Positions 12,001 to 24,000 of a stretch of DNA of 64,000 bases are shown piece by piece; the first letter of the stretch is position 1; every line of letters begins with the position of its first letter. The notes under the pieces were generated by a model. It was not told where the DNA came from and made no database searches. It saw nothing but the letters and a program-made list of their open reading frames with translations. The DNA is from Chrysaora quinquecirrha (Eukaryota; Cnidaria; Scyphozoa; Semaeostomeae; Pelagiidae). The translations under genes were made by a program, and so were the position numbers. The stretch is from assembly GCA_014526335.1 (NCBI GenBank), contig JACTAT010000368.1:690056-754055 (forward strand). Reading direction: 5' to 3'.

Positions 12001-15000
12001 TGACTGTGGCAAGATCTAAAGGAACGGCACCACCATCACAAACACCCCTACAACCATCACCACGACCACCCTTATCACCACGACCGGCCCCCCATCACCA
12101 CCACCACAACCATCCCTACAACCATCACCACCATCACTCCTATCACAACCACCTCAAACACCCCTACCTTCAGTACCACACCCACCCTACCACCACAATC
12201 ACCCCCTACCAACCAGCATCATGGTCATCGTGGTCATCAACATCATCATCATAACCACCCCCATTATCATAATAATCATTATCGTCATCGTTGTGCATAT
12301 CGATAAATATCTTTCATCGTTTGACCGAAATAGCTATATTCAACCAGAGTGGTTCTTCGAACATGCCCATAGGGCCCCTATGTTTATAAGAAGGAAAGAA
12401 GGAGTGTTGTACCGGCATTTTATATCATGAGTTATTATTATTATTATTCCTTCATATCATTCAACACAGCCGATATGAAGGAAGCACTCAATGTTCCATT
12501 CAGCTGGAAAGACAATAAACAAGTACAGTTGACATCCGCTATCTCGAACTCTCAAGGGAAACTGAAATTTGTTCGAGATAGCGAATGTTCGAAATAACGG
12601 ATGCCCCATATAAATATAAAAAATTATAGTTTTTAAGCCAGAAAAGGAACCCTAATTAATATGCAGGGCTACTGATCCTAAATTTCGTCAAACAAGTCTG
12701 GTATTTTTTACATAGGAGTCAAAGCTCATCTGCTTTCATCCCTACTATTGGTGAAGTTGAGATAATGGCGATGCAGCACATCCCGAAAGAGTACGGCTTC
12801 ATCTATTGTATACACGGGCAGCATATCCCTTAGCTGCTGCCATTCCCGCTCCGCTAGGCGAACTTATACATATTTTCAGCCTGTCTCTTTATCCAGTTCA
12901 GCAGAAAATTTGGCAAAGTTAGAGATAAAGAGCAGGTGTTCCTCCATGGGAAATCGAAAATGGTTCGAGACAGCGAATGTTCGAGATAAAGGGGTTCGAG
13001 ATAGCGGATGTCAACTGTTAGTCTAAAATACCGGTTCTCAGGACATATATTTATGAAAAAGTAAGACAAAACGTATATTGCTTATACAGTTAACATAGCT
13101 CTCTGACGCTTATAGGTTTATAAAAAAAGTAAGATAAAACGTATATTGCTTATACAGTTAACTTCAGACCATTATTCGTTTTAGCAGGTTATCCGGAAAG
13201 CAGGAGAAATTTTATGTCCGAAGGACATAATGAGAAGGACATAATGAGAGGGTGTTCGTGGAACGCATGTAGGTATGAATACATGTATGTATAGACGCTT
13301 TTTCCTGCCAAACGTGTAACAATAGATGAGTCACAATAACAATAGATAAGCCACAAATATGAGGAAGTGAACTTTGAAGTCGCCGTAATTGGTCATCATG
13401 AAAACCTATTTTTAGACAATGAGCAGCAATAGGTGATTCATTGTGGTAGAAAATTTGGCACAAGTTCTCGAAGCTCTTATTCAGATAAATAGATTTTTTC
13501 ATCCAATTAGAACATTCTCGAAGCACATTTGCATAATATTTACTGAGACGTGGTCAGTTGTTGTCGAGAGGATTCTCGAACTTCCTTTGTACAATTAGAT
13601 ATTTGGCAGCAGGGCGGTCTGGCACCACAATTGCAGGGTGGCTACCAAATCAAAAGGGCCCGGTTCAGGGTGTGGCAGATAAAGTTTCTGAACCACACCC
13701 ACCATGGTTGAGCGGCGCAGAAAATTTTGGTTGCTAGACCCTCTAAAACGGCTATTTTAGCAATTTGAGCACCTCATCTTTGGAATGAAAGGAATAGTAA
13801 ACCCTCGAAAAAAGAGAAAGAAAAACCTTAACAATTTCAAAATAAAACTGTAGAAACATTACAGTATGTATAATGATCGGCTTTGCTCTGGTGAAGATTC
13901 AACCATCTTGTTTGCTATGATAAGGGGAATGATATTGCGTGTGGTCGCATTCGTCGCACGACGCACGGCAGGAAACGATTTTAATATCCATCCGCTTTTT
14001 GAATTGGCTCACGAAAACTGTAGATACCGGTCATGGTGGGGCCCTACTCATGACTGTAATAATTCTGTGCATGTAAATTATCTTCTCGAACTTTCACGGA
14101 AAGGGTCCGTAATTTTTCTGTAACGTTCATCTACTAGAGGGCCCGGCTGGCGATCGCCACTTTGCCACCCGGGCCAGACCGCGCCTGTTTGGCAGAGGGA
14201 AAATCAGAATAACTTATTGATCAAATTTTGTAAAATCAGTTGTGACTCGATTGCCCTCCAAACACCATATTTTCGGTTGGCTGTCTATCCAAATATTATT
14301 CGCATTACAAAGTGACAGAACGCATGGGTTCATCCCAAATTTGGTTAGAGACTGGTTACATGGACCATGGACAAAAATATCTTTAGTCGCTCTTATCATA
14401 ATGTTTATGAATGATCACGATGCTGATGATGATGATGATCATCATGACCCTGATGATGATGATCATCATCATGATCCTGATGACGATGATATTGGTGATG
14501 ATGGTGATGTTGATGATGTTTTGATGGTGGTGATGATGATGATTATGATGATGATTATAATGATGATGATGATGATGATGATGATTATGATGATGATGAT
14601 TATGATGATGGTGATTATTGTCCTTCGGACATTGCGATAGCGTGGCTATGTTTTATCAGGCATCAAGGAAAATAATAATTAGTTTAATGTTCTCCCTCAT
14701 GCGTCAAATATTTAGGCTCCGTCCTCCACACGTTCCATCTACACATAGTCGGCATTTTCGGTGATTGAAAACGGGACTTCTCGAAGACGCTCTCCAGGGT
14801 GGAAATTTTTCGAAAATGCTGGCATCATGTTATCGTGTGGACGGGGAAAACGCAACTTCTCATCCTGAGTAAATCTGCTGACCGAGAACCAACGCAGAGT
14901 TGTGGACTTTGTAGAATTTGAAGTCTCGACATTCATCGTCACTGAGAACATTCCAGAGCAAACCACCCTTACATACTATAGCACAGGAATAGGGAACGGA

Positions 15001-18000
15001 CGAGTGCAAAGTGGAACGCCCGGAATATTTCTACCTGTCAAACAAAGTCTTGTGACTTACAACCTACATTAGCATTGATCAGAAAAGTTAAAGCCACCTT
15101 GTTTTCGCAATGATATATGCAAATAATTTTAAAAAATGCTTTTAATCCATAATGTCAAAAATTGTTTCTTACATTCAGCAATGAAATTGAGTTTCACTTT
15201 GTAGGCCATGTTTTTTTCCAACTCTCTTTGCCATTCCTCCCACATATTTGGTCGGAAGTCTGATTTCGAACGTTCGAGAACGAGTTTCTGAACATTCGTA
15301 TGTGAATTTGAAACAAGATAACGATAAGTGAATGATGTGAAAATGGTCTTTTAAGATATTCATACAAAACTAGAAAACGAACGCTTCAAAAAGTGGCTAA
15401 AACCATGAAAGATGAAAAGCAAATAAAATCCAAAGCAAAACATTCTAAACGCAGATATTTTTACACTTGTAAAATCAAGACATTTCTTCTCAGGTTATCA
15501 TCTCATGATCTTAGCTGTCCGGTTCGTCTTTTTCATCTAATCTTGCTTACTTGATCCATCGATAACTGTGTTTCGTTGCTTTTCACACATACTGTAGATT
15601 TACAAAACACCATCATTTCATTGACGAATTAAGTCTTACCTATTTTATTTTATAAGATATTCATTCGATCGTTTAGATCTAATTTCCTAATTCACAATCT
15701 TATAAACCCTTGGTATCGGAACCTAAATAGGTACAGGGGGAGGAATTCTTTTTCTCCTCTCTTTTTCTTGTTTCTTATTTTCCTCTCTCTTTGACAGTCT
15801 CTGCTAGCAAGGATAAATGTTATTGCGCCTTCAATATCTAAGATTCATTATTAAAATTTCATAAAATATCCAAATATCTGAGTAAATGATATAATGTTGC
15901 AAATAACAGTGCGGATAATGATATTTTTCTTATATTCAAGGATTACCATGGGATTGGAAATGTAAGACCATTACGAGATATCCATCAAGATTACAAATTA
16001 ACTGGGTGTCACGAAATTAATGGTAAAACTGTTTTGAAGTTCAAAAGGAAGCTGAAAACATGCGATCCAAACGATGTTGATATTCTTGTAAGTACTAGAT
16101 TCACAAATATTAAATAAACAAAAAAGTAAATAACTTTAACGACAAATCCTGTAATTTTATCTGATGGTTTCATAGGAAGGCACCATGGCTATGATATTTT
16201 CTTGGGGAAAAGCAGATCCAATTGGCAACAAAGATTCAATGCTTGAACCACATGGCTGGAAGCACAAAGGGGCAAAAAATTTGAATTTGTTGAATTATGT
16301 GAAAGAAAGGCCATTGCCTGCAGATACAAGTTACTTTGACTTGGTACAGAAAAGAGTAAGTATTTCATACAGTTACATCATCCTTGCTTAACAAAAATAT
16401 GCTCTTTTATAAATTAAAGACTTTATTTGAAATAATCTACATTTAGCCTCAAATACACATTATATCTCATCAATGACGCATGCGATAATGTTTCATTTCT
16501 ATCTTTGCTCTGCAAGGTTAAAGTACCTCAAGCAAGAACGACTTATCATTGTCAACCGTTTAAAATTTCAAATTTGGTAAAAATAACGTCTCCACAACAT
16601 ATCATCGAGGTACGTAAGATTATCTTAATTTCTTCTTTGAAAGAAATTGCAACCAGGTTCTTCCTTGAGAATCAATAATGCTTAATGTATTTATGTGAAA
16701 CAATAAAAATATACATCTCATGTACATATCATTTCATACTTCAAAAGTAATATGGGTTTACATTTCATTATCTTCATTTCAAATGTATTTGCAGTTATAA
16801 TCATTCAGGTATATTCCTAAAAGTGCTACATGCAATAAAATTGAAATATTTATTACGTTGTGTACACAGATAGCTCCTTTGATCCAAATACGTCCAGAAC
16901 CGTTAGTCCACCACATGCTACTTTACGCTTGTAAGGATGATTTCAATGAATCAGCACTCAATGTAAGCGGGCACTGTCATGGCTCAGATATGCCACCGTC
17001 AATTAGGGATTGTACTGGAGGAACCACGATGTTTGCATGGGGAAATGGAGGCGGCGTAAGTTAATCATTTTATGTAATACTCAAGCACTCGTATTATTTT
17101 TACTAGAAGTAATTTGGGAATATGGTAAAAACCAGACCTAGGACCCATAGGACCTGCAGTCTTGGACAAAACACTGTATATTGGAACAGCCTAAATAGTT
17201 TTGCTACTATTTGTGAATTCTCCCTTCGGCCCCGTTACAATGTCTTTCGAACAAAAGTTGCCTTGCTCTACTAGCAACATTTTTTTGGGGTAAAAGGGGG
17301 AAGAATTCGAGTTATGGAAGTAGAAAATCAATGACATAGGCCATATTCCTCGGAAAAGGCCTTCTTCCGAATATTGTGTCCAAGATTGTGGACTGGATCT
17401 TGGACGTTCCTTATATAACGCATTGAGTAGTATGACTTTTCTCATCGTGGCGGACGAAGAATATAGAAGCCACATTGCTTGAAGAGAGCTCTGCAACCTT
17501 GAGTCGCCGAATAAAGCTAAAACAAGGTGCGTTAATAAGTAGACGCATTTGAAGTCATCCATTTATCTGAGCTTGTTCCATTTATCTGAACAATTAGTGA
17601 CGCAGAAAAATGACGCTGTAAAATTTATTACCCAGTTTAGCTTTATTCGGGGACTCAAGGTTGCTCAGCTTCTCTTCAAGCTCAGCAATGATGCTTCGGT
17701 TTTATAATTTTCTATAATAGGGTCCGGTCCGGGTTCTATGGGTCTAAGGGTCTGATTTTAACCTTATGCCGGAAATTTGGTAAAGTTTCGTCAAGCTCTG
17801 AGAATCATTTAAGTGTTTGAAAACTTGCTATGTGATTACCACCTGTGATTATTACCACTTGTGATTATTTTATTTGAAGAAACTTCTAACGAGTATGCTA
17901 AGTTGCACAATCCTCTTCAATGTTTCTGAATAATTCCAAAACTTCGAGAATTCAATAACCAATACCATGATAGAAATTTCGCAAGAAAAATGACAGTTTT

Positions 18001-21000
18001 TAATTTGTAAATATATGAACAAATTAATGAACTAAATACAGATATAAGATATCGCAGAACCTAATAACACGCGTGAGGAAAACAATAAAAAAGCGATAAC
18101 ATTAAAGGAAAATAAAACTCATAAATGGGAAAAAGAAAATAAAAAATGAATGAAATAACAGTTAGGAAAGTTGCAAGTTGTAGTGATAAAGCTGTTTGTT
18201 TAGCGTGGATTTCACCCAAGAAATATGCAGCGCTTCCTTGATCTATCAGGAATATAAAAGCAGCTGTCTTCAGACCCAAGAGAGCGGCGAGAAGGGGGTT
18301 CCTTAAGTGTTTAAGCATATGAGAATTTTGTCCGTGACTAAATGCTCTCGAATTCATATTGAAAGATGCCGAGAAGTTTCGTTCCGAGAACATCCACCAC
18401 AGAGAAATTTTTAGACAACAGGAGCCCGAATGCACTTGGACACAGAATCCTTAACCCCGAGCATAGAAGGTAATTTAAAAGAATTAAAAACGAGTTTAAT
18501 CCTTAATAAATAAAACAATTTAAAATTATAAGTTGTCAGTTTTCTTGTGAAACTTTTTAATCATTCTAATTAAAGGCTCATTGTCACTGCAGCACCTGTA
18601 AAATTCAAGATAAAAATATTTATATGATATTCGACTGAAATTCATGGTCTCATTTTTAGAGCTTCAGGTTCCCTGAAAACGTTGGTCTACCTATCGGAAC
18701 TTTGGATAGCGTCAAATATGTGGTTTTGTCCACTCATTTTGACAACCCCGCTGTTAAAAAAGGTACGTTGTTATTTAGTTCTTTAATCTGTTATTAATTA
18801 AGAGTAAAATATAGAACACCAAGCATCATAATGTCTACAAAAAAGGACTAACAAGAAATCTAGGAGCCAATAATACGCAGCATCATAAATCCTTCTTCTG
18901 TTGTAGCAATAGGAAGGCACAGTTGAATAGTTGAAAGAAAAGCCAAGGATTTTCAGTCGGTTTCCATAAATATTCTCTGAAATAAGATTTTGTGTAATGT
19001 AAACCGTACTAGCTGTCTGGGATGTATGCCACTTATAAGCTGATTTTATAGTTTCTTATCTTAATCTTAATCTTAATCTTAATCTTTACCAATTTGATCT
19101 GATATCATAACTGCTGTCTATGTCTTCTTGGAGTTTTTAATGGGTAATTCTTTGCCCGGTACTAAATTTTGTTTTTTGTTGTAGGTTTTGTGGACAGCTC
19201 AGGCCTGCGTCTTTACTATACGTCTCCAAGAAAGTACGATGCGGCACTTTTGACAGTTGGAGCCAATGTATCAGGCTCAATGATTATACCACCAAAACAA
19301 AAATCTTGGATAATTGAAACATATTGCCCAAAGGAATGCTCGATGGTAACATTTTGTTTCTTTTAAGAATTCTGTTTGTGCATAGCATTTGATGTGAAGG
19401 AGATATATTAATTTACTTTGAATGTATGATGCTTCTGGGTAGCGGGTACTAATCGAATTTTATGCTTGAGCATATGCTGGATGGTTGGTTTATTCGCCTA
19501 CTTCTGGCTTCTATGAACGGCTAATCAACTATGGCTGCCAGAAATCAACACTTGATTGGGCCTTGGTAAATGTGTAGGAATAAGACAGTTCTTTCGGAAA
19601 TGTGGTGGGCTTTTCCCAGCTGTTGCTTGAAAAATACAGTGGAATCTCAATTGTTGGCACCACACTACAGCAGACATCCTTATTTAACAGTAAATAGAAT
19701 TAGTCCTGCGGGTGCCCCTAATACGGACGTTACACTGTACACCGAAGATTTTTCTACAAAGAGCAACCAAACCTCGATATTAGAACCTCTACTCAAATCC
19801 GGAAGTTTGGCTAGAAACTATCTGGCCCCCTTCCTTAATCAAGCGTCGAAAGGTGCAGCCAAGCTACATGTATATTGGAAGAAACAGGAATTGTTTGTTA
19901 CAAAAAACATAACATTAACTGATGGAGAAAAGGGTAGTGTGGATTCGGGCTGGCTTCATGGAATCGATACCATACCAGATGAATTTTATTTCCAACATTG
20001 AAGAATAAGGTATAAAACACCTTACTGATACGTTTTTGATCTTTTATTGTATTTAGAAAATCAAAAACAAAAAAGCCTTCAATGGTAATAGTATCAAACT
20101 TTTCACTGCAATGCCACATGCACATATGACAGGAAATAGAATCTGGACAACTCTTGTAAGAGATGGAAAAGAGATAAAGGAAGTCTTCAGAATTGACGAA
20201 TATAACTTTAGATACCAGGTAAACAACACGAGTATCATTTTCTAGAAAATTCTTAACCTCTTTGCATTAGGCCCTGGGCAAATGATCAAACATTGTTGGT
20301 CAAACATTTGAAATCTGCTTTTGAAGCAAAATGTTTACTGTTTGGCCACGTCCAAAAACATTGCCCGTCCAACATTTTTTGCTTGACACACGCAAAAAAT
20401 GTTTTTGAACTTTTTCAAAGACAAAACCCCCAAAAATTTGGCTTATTTTTGCTTGTCAAGCAATGTTTGATCGTTTGGCCGTCGCTTTCAACATTGCGTG
20501 TCAAACATTTCTTTTGTTTTTGACAATGACTAACAATGTTTGATCGTTTGGCCAGCGCCTTACTCTAACGTCTCTAATAGACGGGGGGTCTGGAATAGTA
20601 GGGGGGTGGAAAAAAAATGAAAATTAATATAAGGGGGTTCCAATAGTAGGAGGGGGCTGGAAAAATAGGAAAATTTAATTGTCGGGGGGTAAACAACGTG
20701 TATCTCTGGCTCCCTGTTCTCTGCACGTAAAACAAGATAGAACGTTTGGATGGCTCTTAGAAATTGCAGTTGGGCTTTCACAAGAACAAGATAATTAGGA
20801 CAGCACGTCATTTTACGCTTATTCATAAACACTTACTCTTTAAAGACGTCCAAAATCACTATAAAACAATAAAATGCAATGTCCTCCCGAATTTTTTGAC
20901 GATATTTCGAGTTGTAAAATTACCGTGCAATGGTTTCATATAGTTCACCAGGCTTGAAAGATGTCCTGGCTGGATATTTTTGCCAAATTTAATAAGCGAG

Positions 21001-24000
21001 GGGTTCCAATAAGAGTGTCCTGGGTGGAAATTCTTCAAAAAATTTGCAAGCGGGGGGGAGCACTATTAGAGACCTGAGAGTATTATCAAAGCAAAAGAAA
21101 ATGTACTCTGCGTTGTAAAAAGAATGTTTTCAAAATTTGACGGATGAAATGAAATTTAGGGGATTATGATTTTCGTTAATCATGTTGTGAATAGAATTTT
21201 TCTTTGAAATTCGAAAGCCTGCGAAAAGAAATTTTTTGATCGCGAGCAATAGCGTATTCACCCTCCCTGATCAAGAGCATCATCCTATTTTAAATGAAAT
21301 AAAACTTTTTTATTCTTCCAGCAAACGTACCTTTTGGAAAAACCAATAGAGTTTAGAGCTGTAAGTTGCTTTTTCTTTTTTTCACGTAATTGCAGTTAGT
21401 TGTAGCTGTTGGCGGTATTTTCGTATTGAATAAAGCTAATAGTCAGATTGTTAATAGTGCAAGATACGTCATCACGCAATTGATAAACATTTCAACATAA
21501 AATTTTTCAACGATGTTTGGCATTAGATTAGCAACGAATTCTACGAAACATTTCCGCCTGGTTCACATGTTGCCTATTTGTGTCAAACAATCTAAAGTTA
21601 CACGCGATTAACACCAATAAAGATGAATATTGTGAACAACTAGTGTCAATAAATAAACCCTGGTGGAGAGCCCTCGTGAACGCACTTGAGCACACTCTGA
21701 TCTGCATGTAAATATAAAGAATATTGTTTCTTGGACTCGCACCTTTAGTTACAATTCGTTTGTCTGATTATCTTTGCATCATTTTCAACAAAATTGCCAG
21801 AAAAACTATCAGCTTTGAGATTTGACCTATTTCTAAGAATTAAGCGCAGATAAGAATTAAGCGCAGAACAACAGACATTGTGTAAAAGTATAGACGCTTT
21901 CGCAGTCACATACCTTAGGCTTTTATTTTTTGCAATCGGACATTTCGTGTATCTTTTTGTTTTCGTATATTGGCTGCTAGAAATCGCTAGAAAGCCGAAA
22001 TTGCAGGCCAACTCTGGAGGTTTGGTGAAGATAACAAGTTAACATTCACAAAACTACATTTGATTCACTTTAATTAATTTAAAATGAGATTTAGTTCTAA
22101 CAAACAACTAACCGCACGATTGTTTAGCGAATGCAAAAAAAAGTTCAAATGCTTGGGAAAACTTAGCTAGAAATTAGAATTTTTAAATGTGTCGTTTGAA
22201 CCAGATTTTCAGTTTTGCTGAAATGTCAGTTAAAGCATTCTCTGCTTGGAACTGCACTTTCCTGATTACATTGCAAAGATACAGCAAGTCACCCTAATGC
22301 TGCCAAAAAAAGCACTATAATGGCCTCGTGGAAAACATAGTCAAAGCACAAAGTGCATGGGCAAGCTTGGTAGAAAAAGAAGTTATTTTTGCAATACATT
22401 GAAAAAAATCTCATTCAATATTATTGTAGTGAATAGCTTATAGTAAAGAGTGGCATTTTTGCATTCATTGAGTGAATCTAAACAGCGGACAGGTACCGAA
22501 AGAGCTCTTTTACTACCAAATTGAAAAAAAAACTGTCCATATGATTTTTTAACACGACTAGCAATTTAAATGTTTGCCGCTTTTCAGGGAGATGAGCTTC
22601 ATACATACTGCAGATATAGAACAACTGATAGGAAATATGCAACAGTTGTAAGTTATCATTATTGTGTCTTCATACTTTTTCTTCTGAAATCATTTATAAT
22701 GCAATGCTATCTATCAATCAGCGTCAAACATGGTTAGATGATAGCATCCTCGTATTTTTCAGGGTGGGAAAGAGTCAACAGATGAAATGTGTCTGAATTT
22801 TTTCATGTATTATCCTCGATTAAATTTTCAAACATGCAGCTCTGAAGAAACGTTTTCGGCAAAATTTGCTGCTATATATGGGAGAAAAATCCGCACAGTT
22901 GAGTAAGTCACTTTGAAACTTTTTAACATGGCGTATTTGTTGCAAATAGAGTTGAAAGCAAGCAATAAATAGCACCCATATCTAAGTAATACTGGATCAC
23001 CAATAATAGTATCAGCTCGATATACGACAAATGTTTTACGATTATTTGGTGGCTAGAGGTTATCAAACATCCAAGAATTCAAGAATTATGCATGAAAGGG
23101 ACATATTCAAAATCCTTTTACCTTTTTCTACTGTAAATAGTTCACGGTACGTAATTGTTTTTTGAAATCCACTGCTTTTATATGAGCTTTTTGATGACTT
23201 TTGTGGTAAAGCTTGTTGTAGTTAGTGTAGTTATTGTTTTGTTGCAGGATTGTTTTATACCTACAATCCCGGACAAAACTCAATGAGACTTCAATAAAGT
23301 TTCACCCATTTAGAAATACTCTGTAAAAATAGAAAGAAAATGAATTCCCTCCCCCTCCACAAATACAATTCTGGGTTTCTGTGATTCTTACAGATTTTCT
23401 TTTACTTTTAGCTGTTTTTTTTTTGCCACAACAACATTGGTTCCGGGGGGATGGGGAGAGCGATATGTGGCAAGAGGAGCATTTTTTCGTATTAGTCTCA
23501 TGAGTTTTGTCCGGGATTGTAGACTACTTACCACGTGCAAATATTTAAACATACTAATCTCATTTACTTGGCAGAAGAAGAATGTCTGATTTCTCTAATA
23601 GTTGACAACGACAAAGAGGACATTAGTTTATAGTTGAGAGCAGGCAAACGTTTTACAGATTAACTCAACCCTTATTTTGGCAAAGTTTTTAACTTAACCT
23701 CTTTTCTTGGCAATGGAACTGGGAATAAATTCAAGATATGCAATGCATTCAAATACGTTTAAAAATCTAGCCATCATCCAAGTCGAGCAGCATTCTTAGT
23801 TGCTTACCTCAATTGGACGATTAGTGTTAGAATAACCTTCCATACACCAATGGGCACGAGGATAGAAAAATAGCGGATGGTGCAAGTAATGATTCAAATT
23901 AAGGGAAATTTATTTTTTCATTGATATAAGAAGAAAGACGGTGTTTTACGAGGTTTCACAAATATCTTGTTTGCGTTTTGTGATTAACAGAGAATCGGGA

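Noticed and set aside
11823..12254. 143-codon plus frame rich in His, Pro and Ile
   Set aside because: It is mostly the translation of CAT/CCA low-complexity DNA.
14242..14640. 132-codon frame with Asp/His and Met runs
   Set aside because: Produced by the GAT microsatellite.
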